Below the pieces are notes generated by a model. It worked only from the letters and a program-made list of their open reading frames with translations, ran no database searches and was not told where the DNA came from. This document shows, one piece after another, positions 24,917 to 34,400 of a DNA stretch of 64,000 nucleotides. Each line of letters starts with the position of its first letter. Positions within the stretch are counted from its first letter, which is position 1. The DNA is from Micromonospora sp. WMMD1120 (GTDB taxonomy: Bacteria; Actinomycetota; Actinomycetes; Mycobacteriales; Micromonosporaceae): positions 1,706,501-1,770,500 of the forward strand of contig NZ_JARUBO010000005.1 of assembly GCF_029626235.1 (NCBI RefSeq), written 5' to 3'. Both the position numbers and the translations under genes were made by a program.

Positions 24917-26182
24917 ATGTCCACAGCCGCCGCGCCAACAGTTTCGGAGCCTTCGGTAGGCGATCGACTCCCCGCCCTCGACGCGCTGCGCGCGATCGGC
25001 GCCGTGGCGGTGGTCGGTCACCACGTGGGGTTCCAGACGGCCACCACCATGAACACCACCTGGGGCGGCTGGCTGGCGCGACTGGACGTCGGCGTCGCGA
25101 TCTTCTTCGTACTCTCCGGATTTCTGCTGTTCCGGCCGTGGGCGCTGAGCGCCGCGACGGGCCGGGCCCGGCCCCGCGCCCGGCGTTACCTCTGGCGGCG
25201 GGCGCTGCGCATCCTGCCCGCCTACTGGTTGGCGGTGGTGGTCTGCCTCGTCGTCCTGCCGCAGAACCGTCCGGCGTCCGCCGGCGACTGGCTCCGCCAC
25301 CTCACGCTCACCCAGATCTACCAGCCGGCGCAACTGCGCTACGGCCTCAGCCAGACCTGGAGTCTCGCCACCGAGGTCACGTTCTACCTGGTCCTGCCGC
25401 TCGTCGCCGTGTTCGCCGTCGGCCGGTCGTGGCGTCCCGTGCGGACCATGGTGATCGTCAGCGGGGGTGTGCTGCTGACCGCCGGGTGGCTCGGCCTGAT
25501 GGCGATCGGTCTGCTCGACACCGCTCTGCACACCATGTGGCTCCCGTCGTACGCGGCCTGGTTCGGCATCGGCATGGCACTGGCGGCGGCACACGTCGCG
25601 CTGCGCACCGGAACCGCGCCCGCCGCGCTGCGCGTACTCGATGATCTGGCCTCGGCCCCGGTCGCCTGCTGGGCCGCGGCGGTCGGCCTGATGGCCATCG
25701 CGACGACGCCGGTCGCCGGGCCGCGCGATCTCGCCGGGCCGACGGCCGCCGAGTTCGGGGTCAAGCTGGCGCTGTACCTCGCGATCGCGGCGCTGATCCT
25801 GATCCCGGTGGCCTTCGGCGGTCCGACCCGCCTCAAGGAGCTGTTCGGCAGCGGCTCCGCCCGCTGGCTCGGCGCCGTCTCCTACGGGCTGTTTCTGTGG
25901 CACCCGCTGGTCATCGAACTCATCTACCTGCTCGACGACCGGCCGCTGTTCACCGGCGGGCTGCTGAACACCTTCGCCCTCACCATGGCCTTCGGCCTGG
26001 TGTACGCCGCGGTCAGCTACTACGGCGTGGAGCGGCCGCTGCAACTGCTCGGGTCGCAGCGTCGACCTCGGTCCACCCGGCGTGGCGCGGCGTCCGGCCC
26101 GCCAACCGCCGACGGGGCCGCACCGACCAGCGCGCCGCCGACCGTCGCGGCCACCACACCGGTGCCCACGGCCGGCGGGTAG
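24917..26182 (+). CDS. Acyltransferase-3 family membrane protein
   Basis: A 421-residue protein with about ten membrane helices. The N-terminal RLPALDALRAIGAVAVVGHH contains the catalytic histidine region of the Acyl_transf_3 family; FFVLSGFLLFRPW and RRALRILPAYWLAV are further signature blocks. Such enzymes O-acylate polysaccharides or lipids across the membrane. Context next to glycosyltransferases suggests acetylation or succinylation of an envelope glycan. The last 50 residues are a disordered Ala/Pro/Thr tail. Confidence 0.93.
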   Translation: MSTAAAPTVSEPSVGDRLPALDALRAIGAVAVVGHHVGFQTATTMNTTWGGWLARLDVGVAIFFVLSGFLLFRPWALSAATGRARPRARRYLWRRALRILPAYWLAVVVCLVVLPQNRPASAGDWLRHLTLTQIYQPAQLRYGLSQTWSLATEVTFYLVLPLVAVFAVGRSWRPVRTMVIVSGGVLLTAGWLGLMAIGLLDTALHTMWLPSYAAWFGIGMALAAAHVALRTGTAPAALRVLDDLASAPVACWAAAVGLMAIATTPVAGPRDLAGPTAAEFGVKLALYLAIAALILIPVAFGGPTRLKELFGSGSARWLGAVSYGLFLWHPLVIELIYLLDDRPLFTGGLLNTFALTMAFGLVYAAVSYYGVERPLQLLGSQRRPRSTRRGAASGPPTADGAAPTSAPPTVAATTPVPTAGG

Positions 26183-26279
26183 CGCCGCCGATCAGCGCTG
26201 GCCCAAAGGGGCATTGCCGGCCGGCACACCAGCCCCTAATGTGACGCGGGTCGCTAAATTACTTGAGAGTAGGCTTCGC

Positions 26280-27476
26280 GTGAAGCGTCGCTTCGGCATG
26301 CCCGGACACGTGCTGTTCCTCAACTGGCGAGACACCAGAAACCCCGAGGGCGGCGGTTCCGAGGTGTACGTGGAACGGATCGCCGCCGAGCTGGTGGCGC
26401 GCGGTTTCCGCGCCACCCTCTTCTGCGCCGCCCACAGCGAGGCGCCCGCCGACGAGGTCGACGAGTCGGGCGTACGACTGGTGCGGCGGGGCGGCCGGCA
26501 CACCGTCTACCTCTGGGCTGCGCTCTGCTACGTCGGGGGAGCGCTGGGCCTGGGCCCGCTGTCGAACCGCCGGGGCGGCCGGCCGGACATCCTCGTCGAC
26601 GTCTGCAACGGGCTGCCGTTCCTCGCTCCGCTCTGGGCACGCCGGCCGGTGGTGAAGCTGATCCACCACGTGCACCGCGAGCAGTGGCCGGTGGTGCTTC
26701 CACAGTGGGCGGCGCGGTTCGGCTGGTGGATCGAGTCGTCGCTCGCCGTACGCGTCTACCGGCGGTGCCGGTACGTCACCGTCTCCGAGGCCACCCGTGG
26801 TGAGCTGGCCGCCCTCGGCGTACCGCCGGAGCAGGTCTCGGTGGTGCACAACGGCACCCCGACACTCGCGCCCACCGACGCCGAGCGCGCACCGTTCCCG
26901 CTGCTCGTGACACTGAACCGGCTGGTGCCGCACAAGCGGGTGGAGGTGGCGCTGCGGGCCGTCGCCGCGCTCGCCGACGAACTGCCGCAACTGCGCCTGG
27001 TCGTCGCCGGGCAGGGCTGGTGGGAGGCACACCTGCGTCAGCTCGCCGACGAGCTGCGCATCACCGACCGGGTGGACTTCCGGGGCTTCGTGACGGAGGA
27101 GGAGAAGGCCGGGCTGCTCGCCTCCGCCTGGGTGGCCCTGACGCCGTCCCTCAAGGAGGGCTGGGGCCTCACCATCGTCGAGGCGGGTTCGGCGGGCACG
27201 CCCACAGTGGCGTTCCGGGCAGCGGGTGGCGTCGCCGAGGCCGTCGTCGACGGGCGGACCGGCCTGCTGGCCGACGACGTCGACGACTACCTCAGGAAGG
27301 TGCGCACGCTCCTGCACGAGCACGAGCTGCGACGGGAGATGGGCGCGCAGGCCCGCGAGCACGCGGCGAGCTTCACCTGGCAGATGGCGGGTGGACGCTT
27401 CGAGGCCCTGCTGAGGAGTGCCGAGTCGCCCCGCCCGGTGCCGCAGCGGGGCGAGCCGTCCTACCTGACGCCGTAG
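26280..27476 (+). CDS. Glycosyltransferase family 4
   Basis: A 398-residue GT-B enzyme. I place the start at GTG 26280 (MKRRFGMPGHVLFLNWRD), preceded by GAGAGTAGG; GTG 26241 is an alternative. GGGSEVYVERIAAELVARG is the N-terminal acceptor loop. TLNRLVPHKRVEVALRAVAA begins the donor domain, and EGWGLTIVEAGSAGTPTVAF carries the EX7E motif. It transfers a sugar to an envelope lipid or glycan; donor unknown. Its end overlaps the convergent DUF2613 gene by 16 bp. Confidence 0.93.
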   Translation: MKRRFGMPGHVLFLNWRDTRNPEGGGSEVYVERIAAELVARGFRATLFCAAHSEAPADEVDESGVRLVRRGGRHTVYLWAALCYVGGALGLGPLSNRRGGRPDILVDVCNGLPFLAPLWARRPVVKLIHHVHREQWPVVLPQWAARFGWWIESSLAVRVYRRCRYVTVSEATRGELAALGVPPEQVSVVHNGTPTLAPTDAERAPFPLLVTLNRLVPHKRVEVALRAVAALADELPQLRLVVAGQGWWEAHLRQLADELRITDRVDFRGFVTEEEKAGLLASAWVALTPSLKEGWGLTIVEAGSAGTPTVAFRAAGGVAEAVVDGRTGLLADDVDDYLRKVRTLLHEHELRREMGAQAREHAASFTWQMAGGRFEALLRSAESPRPVPQRGEPSYLTP

Positions 27477-27655
27477 ACCTCGGGGGCGTACGGGTCCTTC
27501 TTCCCGGCCCGCTTGGCCGCCTCCGAGACGGTCTTGGCCTCCTTGGCGGCCTCCTCGTCGGTGGCCGTCGCGGCGGCCGAGATCCCGCCGAGGGCCAGGA
27601 TCCCCAGCAACGCCGCCACCAGGCCGGACACGACCAGGGTCATAGCTCTACGCAT
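27461..27655 (-). CDS. DUF2613-like small secreted/membrane peptide
   Basis: A 64-residue protein from ATG 27655 with GGAGGATTGGC upstream. One hydrophobic segment (LVVSGLVAALLGILALGGIS) is followed by a charged tail (DEEAAKEAKTVSEAAKRAGK) ending VYGVR. In mycobacteria a small protein of this kind (Rv0236A) sits beside aftD, and an AftD-like gene is present 3.8 kb away here. It probably assists the glycosyltransferase complex; this is inference. Confidence 0.75.
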   Translation of the reverse strand: MRRAMTLVVSGLVAALLGILALGGISAAATATDEEAAKEAKTVSEAAKRAGKKDPYAPEVYGVR

Positions 27656-27690
27656 GCCAATCCTCCAATGGCGAGACGTGCGAGCGGACG

Positions 27691-29430
27691 TTACCACGCG
27701 GTAGCTCGCCGGTGTAGCGCCGAAAAGCTGGCAGCCAGGACCACCAGAAGGGCGGCACCGAGCGCCGCCACCACAGCCAGTCGGGCCGGCCCGGACGCGA
27801 CCGGACCCGGCACGATCTCCGGATTGCGGTAGAGCGTCAGGAACGGGCCGTCGTGCACCCGCACCAGGCCGTCGAGGAGCCGGGGGTCCACGTCGTCGGG
27901 CACCTGGTGCTGCACCAGGACCCAGCGCACGCCGGTGGTCCAGACCGGCCGCCCCTCGGCCAGCGCCCGGCGTACCTCGCGGACGCGCGGATTCTCGCCG
28001 GCCACCGCGACGTCGCCGACCCGGAGGGTGTCGTCGGTCAGGACGGTGCCCGGCAGGTAGCGCGGCGCCGGGTCCAGGACGGTCCGGTCGGGGTTCCAGG
28101 CGTACGCGCGGTAGGCACTCAGCGGCAGCGCCAGGACCTCACCCGGCTCCTCGTCGACCACCGCGGCGACGCGCTGCCAGTCCGCCGGGTAACTCACCGG
28201 ACGGAGCCGGCCGGCGCCCCCGTACGCGAGGTCGGGCAGGACCGCCACGGGCAGGAGCAGCAGGCCGACCAGGACGATCCCGGCCACCTCCCGGTCGATC
28301 CGGGCGACCAGCCGCTCGGCCCCGAGGGCGGCGCACACCACGAGCAGCAGGGCGTACGGCGCCAGGAACTTCTGGCCGTCACGCAGCAGGCCCGCACCCG
28401 GCACGTGCACCACCGCCCAGCGCAGCAGGACGTCCCCGCCCGGGAGCACCCCGAGCGCGGCAAGCAGGAAGCCGGCCCCGGCGAGCGTCGCCAGGCGCGC
28501 CGCCATCCCCCCGGGCAGTCGACGGCGCAGCAGGCCCACCCCGACGCCGGCCAGGACCAGCAGCACCACTGTCGCGAACGGCACCAGCGGCGCGGCCCGA
28601 CTGTCCGGCGTGGCCTGGGAGCTCCAGATCCCTCCGGTTCCGGCGAGCGCCACCAGCGGGCCGGCCCAGTTCTCCGCGCGCGCCGCGAACGCCGCCACCC
28701 CCGCCGGGTCCGAGGAACCACCCGCGCCGGTGACCACCGCCGCTACCACCCAGGGCGCGTTGAGCACCCCGACGCCGGCCACCACGAGCGCCGACCGCCG
28801 CCGATGTCGCCGGTCCGGCGCCAGCAGCAGCACCGTCCCCCACGCCAGCAACCCGCCGGTCGGCGTGATCGCGGCGGGAGCGGCGGCGAGCAGCACCCGG
28901 GCGAGAGCGCCGTCGCGCCCCGCCCGCAGGTCCAGCACCGCGCGCACCAACCAGGGCAGCGCGGCGTACGCGAGCAGCAGCCCCCACTGCCCGATCAGCA
29001 GCCGCTCGGCGAGGTACGGCGTCCACGCGTACGCCAGCGCGGCGAACAGCCGAACCGCCCGCCGGTCGGTCGGTACCAACCGGCCGGCGCCGACCGCGGC
29101 GAGGAAGACCGCCCCGACGAGCACCAGCCGTTGCAGCAGCGAGCCCGGCACCACCTGGGTGGCGAGCGAGACCAGCGCGTCCATCGGCACCGCCCGGGGC
29201 AGGCTCTGCGCCGGGGCGACCAGGTCCCAGGTCAGCGGCTGCCGGGGCACGAACACCATGTCGTAGAGCAGCGCATAGCCGGGTGCCGCCAGCGGGGCCA
29301 GCACCAGCGCCGTGACGACCGCCGCGACCGCGTACAGCGGCAGCGTGTCCCGCGTCCACCGGGCCGGCGGGTCCCCGGCCTCGGCAGCGGCCCCAGCGGC
29401 CTCGGCAGCGGCGGCGGTCCGCTCAACCAT
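27691..29430 (-). CDS. GT-C-like polytopic membrane protein
   Basis: A 579-residue protein with about twelve hydrophobic helices. The first extracellular loop has GYALLYDMVFVPRQPLTWDL, whose acidic residue resembles the GT-C catalytic aspartate. VRLFAALAYAWTPYLAERLL is reminiscent of the AftD/DUF3367 N-terminal fold. A soluble extracellular stretch with YPADWQRVAAVVDEEPGEVL follows before a final helix. It directly abuts the upstream gene (TGA-ATG). Likely an arabinosyl- or mannosyl-type lipid-sugar transferase; substrate unknown. Confidence 0.75.
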   Translation of the reverse strand: MVERTAAAAEAAGAAAEAGDPPARWTRDTLPLYAVAAVVTALVLAPLAAPGYALLYDMVFVPRQPLTWDLVAPAQSLPRAVPMDALVSLATQVVPGSLLQRLVLVGAVFLAAVGAGRLVPTDRRAVRLFAALAYAWTPYLAERLLIGQWGLLLAYAALPWLVRAVLDLRAGRDGALARVLLAAAPAAITPTGGLLAWGTVLLLAPDRRHRRRSALVVAGVGVLNAPWVVAAVVTGAGGSSDPAGVAAFAARAENWAGPLVALAGTGGIWSSQATPDSRAAPLVPFATVVLLVLAGVGVGLLRRRLPGGMAARLATLAGAGFLLAALGVLPGGDVLLRWAVVHVPGAGLLRDGQKFLAPYALLLVVCAALGAERLVARIDREVAGIVLVGLLLLPVAVLPDLAYGGAGRLRPVSYPADWQRVAAVVDEEPGEVLALPLSAYRAYAWNPDRTVLDPAPRYLPGTVLTDDTLRVGDVAVAGENPRVREVRRALAEGRPVWTTGVRWVLVQHQVPDDVDPRLLDGLVRVHDGPFLTLYRNPEIVPGPVASGPARLAVVAALGAALLVVLAASFSALHRRATAW

Positions 29431-31314
29431 TCACGGCGCCGGCACCGCCCGGCCGACGGTGATCAGTTGGGTGCACACCCCGACCCCCGGCGTACGCACG
29501 GTGACCTCGACGGCGTCCCCGGACCCCTCGATCAGGAAGAACACGTCGTTCAGCCCGCTCCGCAGGGTGATCTCCCGGGTGGCGTCGCCGAGCCGGAACA
29601 GCGCCGTCGAGTCGCCCGAGCTGAGGTAACCGAAGTGCACGACGTACGGCCACTCCACCAGCGGACCGTCCAACGGGATACGGGTCGGCTGACCGCCCTG
29701 CGCCAGGTGCCCGCAGCCGGCCACCGGGCCGGACATGATCTTGCGCCCCTCCACCACCACCGGACGGATCCGGCCGAAGTCGTCGAACGTCGACGGCTTG
29801 GCGGCCTCCTGGACGAAGGTCGGTCGCCGCTCGGCCGGCCGGAAGAAGTGCGACTGGAGATTGTCCGGCCAGAAGTAGCCGGCCACGACCCGGTCCGGGA
29901 CGACGGTGTCCAGGAATACGGTGCCCGGCGGCGCGGCGGCCAGCTCGGCCTGCGTCGTCGCCAGGTACTCCCGCCCGTACTTGGTCTTCCAGTTGTCCCC
30001 GAACCGGGCGGTGCTCCACAGGGTGCCCACCCCGACGGTGGCCAGCACGACGATGATCGAGACCAGACCGACAGCGAACGCCCCCGGCTCGCGCAGGACG
30101 GTCGGGACCGGCCACGCGGACACCTCGTCCTCGTCGGCGTCCCTCGTGCCGAGCAGCGCCGCGCCGACACAGATCGCGGCGACCAGCACCACGTCCGCCA
30201 CGTACCGGGGGACGGCGCCGACCAGTGGGCCGAGCGGCCCGCCGAGCCGGGTGACGGCGAAGAGCGCCGCGACCATCCCGAGGTAGGAGGCGAGCAGCAG
30301 CCAGGCTCGCCCGGCCGAGGGGCGTCGCCGCACGGTCACCACGACGAGCGTCACCAGCAGCGCCCAGGACAGCCACTTGGCGATGTCGTACGGGTCCACC
30401 AGCGGCGGCCCGTCACCCGCGTACGTCCAGCGCCACGGACCGCCGAGCAGGCCCGGCACCAGGGTTTCGCCGACCAGGTCACCGAGGAAGGTGAGCACCT
30501 GACCGACCGACGTGGGTTCGTTCAGCTCGCCGGACGGACGGGTGAGATACAACGCCAGGTACGCCACGGAGAGCGCGGAGAGCAGCAACCACGCCGGCCA
30601 GTACCGGCGGATCGCGGTCACCAGGCTGCGCCACGCCCGGCCCGACGTGAACAGGAAGACCGTCAGCAGGAACAGCAGCGGCACGATCAGCAGCGACTTG
30701 GTGTCGAAGAGCAGGCCGAAAACCAGCCAGAACGCGACCGCCACGAGGTGCCGCGGACGCCTGGTCCGCGCGTACCGCACCTGGGCCGCCACCGCCAGCA
30801 CCAGGGCCAGCTGCATCGGCAGCACGAGCAGGCCGACGAGCCACAGCGAGGAGACCTCGAGCGTCAGCGGGCTGAACACGAACAGGCACAGCGGGATGAG
30901 CAGCCCCCAGCCCGGGCGCAGCAGACTCCGCAGCAACCGCCAGGTGGCGAGACCGACCGCCGCCTGGCCGACCGCCAGCAGCAACACCCACGGCCAGGTG
31001 GCGAAGCCCGCCACCCGCACCATCAACCACGCCACCAACAGGCCGCCGGGCATCAGGTGGTTGTTGAAGGTACGCAGCAGGTAGTCCGCCTCCAACCCGG
31101 TGTCGAGAACCTGGGCGGCGATCACGAACTCGTCCTGCGAGAACCAGCCGCGGGTGGCGAGACCCGCACGCCAGGCGACCGAGACGAGGATCAGGGTGAT
31201 CGCCACCGCGCGGACCCGGTCGGAGCGGACCCAGCGACCGACCGGCCCCGGCCCGTCGCCGTCGGCTCCGACGCCTCTCGAATGCGTCTCGGCCTCAGCT
31301 TCTGGCATTGACAT
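29431..31314 (-). CDS. GT-C/GT39-like polytopic membrane protein
   Basis: A 627-residue protein with about eleven helices. The first loop reads GWFSQDEFVIAAQVLDTGLE; the DE pair is the expected GT-C metal/donor motif. ADYLLRTFNNHLMPGG follows. The C-terminal 190 residues are extracellular and beta-rich (VVEGRKIMSGPVAGCGHLAQ). It is translationally coupled to the downstream GT-C gene, and divergent from the AftD-like gene with a 161-bp shared promoter region. Likely lipid-linked-sugar-dependent transferase. Confidence 0.78.
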   Translation of the reverse strand: MSMPEAEAETHSRGVGADGDGPGPVGRWVRSDRVRAVAITLILVSVAWRAGLATRGWFSQDEFVIAAQVLDTGLEADYLLRTFNNHLMPGGLLVAWLMVRVAGFATWPWVLLLAVGQAAVGLATWRLLRSLLRPGWGLLIPLCLFVFSPLTLEVSSLWLVGLLVLPMQLALVLAVAAQVRYARTRRPRHLVAVAFWLVFGLLFDTKSLLIVPLLFLLTVFLFTSGRAWRSLVTAIRRYWPAWLLLSALSVAYLALYLTRPSGELNEPTSVGQVLTFLGDLVGETLVPGLLGGPWRWTYAGDGPPLVDPYDIAKWLSWALLVTLVVVTVRRRPSAGRAWLLLASYLGMVAALFAVTRLGGPLGPLVGAVPRYVADVVLVAAICVGAALLGTRDADEDEVSAWPVPTVLREPGAFAVGLVSIIVVLATVGVGTLWSTARFGDNWKTKYGREYLATTQAELAAAPPGTVFLDTVVPDRVVAGYFWPDNLQSHFFRPAERRPTFVQEAAKPSTFDDFGRIRPVVVEGRKIMSGPVAGCGHLAQGGQPTRIPLDGPLVEWPYVVHFGYLSSGDSTALFRLGDATREITLRSGLNDVFFLIEGSGDAVEVTVRTPGVGVCTQLITVGRAVPAP

Positions 31315-31475
31315 GGTCGGCAGCCTGCCACACGCTTACACGCCGTGGGGACGGCCGTTCTCCCGATAACGCCACCGCAGCACCCCTGGTCGCCCGTCCG
31401 TGCCCGGTCCGGACAACGTCGCGCGACAGTCGTCGCCTGCCGGTGCGTGTTCGGCCGGCGAAGACAGGAGCAAGG

Positions 31476-34400
31476 ATGCGCGCAGAGGTGGCCGCCGGTG
31501 TCGCCCCGAATTCCCGCCGTACCCGCCACATCGCCCGGCGGTTCCGGCACCTGACCATCTGCATCGCGCTCGCCGCCCTCGCGTTCCAGCAGGCCCCCGG
31601 CCAGGTCGTCCCGGACACCAAGGTCGACCTGAACGTCAATCCGGCCGGCTGGCTGCTCCGCTCGCTGCACCTCTGGGACCCGACCGGAACGTTCGGCCAA
31701 CTCCAGAACCAGGCGTACGGATATCTCTGGCCGATGGGCCCGTTCTTCCTGCTCGGGTCGGAGCTCGGCCTGGCGCCGTGGGTGGTTCAGCGGCTGTGGT
31801 GGGCGATGCTCTTCTGCGTCGCCTACCTGGGCGCGGTGCGCCTGGCCGGCCGGCTCGGCGTCGGCACGCCCGCCGGGCGCATGATCGCCGCTGTCGCGTT
31901 CGCGCTGTCTCCCCGCATCCTCACCCAGCTCGGCTGGTCCTCGGTGGAGGCGTGGCCCAGCGCCGTCGCCCCGTGGGTGCTCATTCCGCTGGTCGGTCTC
32001 GCCCGCGGCGCCCCGCTGCGGCGCGCGGTGGCCGGGTCGGCCCTCGCCGTGGCCTGCGCCGGCGGGGTCAACGCCACCGCCGTGGCCGCTGTGGTGCCGC
32101 TGGCCCTGCTCTGGCTCGCCACCCTCCAGCCGGTACGCCGACGGGTCACCGCCATCGCCGCCTGGTGCGGCGCGGTCGCCCTGGCCACCGCGTGGTGGTT
32201 GGTGCCGCTGCTGGTCCTCGGGCGCTACAGCCCACCGTTCCTCGACTACATCGAGACCGCCCGGAACACCACGAGCGTCACCGACGCGGTGACCACGCTC
32301 CGGGGCGCGTCCTACTGGGTCGCCTACCTGGGTTCCCCCTTCGGCCCGACGATCCCGGCCGGCGCCCGACTCGCCAACGAGACGGTGCTGGTCGCCGCCA
32401 CCCTCGCGGTCGCCGTCCTCGGTGTCCTCGGGCTGTCCCGGCGCGGGATGCCGCACCGCCGGTTCCTCGTCACCGGCCTGCTGCTCGGCGTCGCGCTCGT
32501 CGGCCTCGGGCACGTCAGCGACCTACCGAACATCCTCGCCGGCCCGCAACGGGAGTTCCTCGACGGCGTCGGCGCCCCGCTGCGCAACGTGCACAAGTTC
32601 GACGTCCTGCTCCGCCTGCCCCTGGCCCTGGGCCTGGCGCACCTGGTGGGCCTTGTCGTCCGGGCGGCCCGTACCGCGCCCGAGCGGTACCGGCCGCGAG
32701 CCGTCGTCCGCGCCTGGCTCACCGCCGGCGTCGCCATGGTCGCCGTCACCGCTGTCGCCTCGCCGGCGCTCGCCGGTGGCCTCGCCACCCCGGGCAGCGT
32801 CAAGGAGGTGCCCGGCTACTGGCACGAGGCCGCCGACTGGCTCGACGCGAACACCGGACGCGGGCGGGTGCTCGTCGTGCCCGGGGCGCGTTTCCCGTCG
32901 TACGACTGGGGCAGCACCACCGACGAGATCACCCAACCGCTGCTCGACAGCCGGTGGGCGGTCCGCAACGCCATCCCCTTCACCCCACCGACCACGATCC
33001 GGCTGCTGGACGCCGTCGAGTCGACGCTCGCCACCGGCGCCGGGTCGACCGGCCTGGCGGACCTGCTGGCCCGCTCCGGCATCAGTCACGTGCTGTTTCG
33101 CGCCGACCTCGACCACGGCCGCTCCGACACGGCCCGTCCGGCGGTGGTCCGCCAGGCGCTGGAACGCTCACCGGGGCTGACCCGGGTCACGTCCTTCGGC
33201 CCGCTCCGCGGCGGACCGTCGTCGCCCGACGAGTTCCGCGACCGAGGGCTCGACGTGCCCGTCCGGGCGCTGGAGGTCTACCGGGTCGACCGGCCGGTGG
33301 AGCCGGTCGTCGCGTACGACCGGGACGACGTGACGACCGTGGTGGGTGGCCCCGAGTCACTTCTCGACCTCGCCGCCGCGGGGCAACTCGGCCCGGCCCC
33401 GACGATCCTGGCCGGTGACGCGCCGGCCGCCGGCACCGCCGGGTCGGTCGCGCTGACCGACGGTCTACGCCGGCAGGACGTGTCGTTCGGGCGGCTGCGG
33501 GACAACTCCTCGCAGACGCTCACCGCCGACGACACGTTCGAGGTGCCCGCGCCCGCGCACGACTACCTGCCCGAGTGGGGCGAGCAGCGGTCCACCGTCG
33601 CCCGCTTCGAGGGCATCAGCGCGATCCGCACGTCGACGGCCCGCTCCCAGGTGGACTCTCCCGGCGGCGCCCGCCCCGAGCACCAGCCGTACGCGGCGAT
33701 GGACGGCGACCCGGCGACCTCCTGGCAGTCCGCGCCGTACTCCCCGAGCGACCGGCAGTGGGTCGAGGTCAGCCTCGCCAACCCCACCCGGGTCACCCGG
33801 GTCGAGGTGTGGTTCGACCTGAAGGCCGACGCCCTGCCCACCACTGTGACGGTCAGCGCCGGCTACGAGAGCCGGACCATCGAGCAGTTCACCGACCACA
33901 TGGTGTTCGACCTGCCCGGCGTGCACGTCACGCGCGAGGTCGAGGTGTCCGTCGGCGGCGCGTACGACCTCCGTCCGCTCGGCAACGGGTCGGTCGGCAT
34001 CGCCGAGATCAAGATCCCCGGGCTCGAGACCAGCCGGACCCTCGTCCTCCCCGCCGCACCGGCCACCGACCGGCCGGCGACGGTCGTCGTGTCGGCGGCG
34101 CCCACCACACCGGCCTGCTTCTCCGTCGACGGGCGCCCACGCTGCTCCACCGACGCCGCCCGGGGCTCCGAGGACGCGTCCATCATCGACCGCACGCTGG
34201 CCCTGCCGGCCTCCGGCGCGTACGACACCAGGCTGTGGGCGCGGCCGACCGCCGGCCCGGAGCTGGACAAGGCCCTCGACAAGCTGGTGACCGACGCGCA
34301 GCCGTTACGCCTCACCGCACAGGTCAGCGCCTCCTCGACAGCGGTGCCCGACCCGACCGGCCGGGCCGGCGCGGCGCTCGACGGGAACCCGGCCACCGCC

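Noticed and set aside
27853..31311. 1152-residue open frame on the plus strand
   Set aside because: It is antisense to two GT-C genes that have clear membrane topology and coupling. Its His/Gln/Arg/Pro-rich composition is typical of GC-rich shadow frames.
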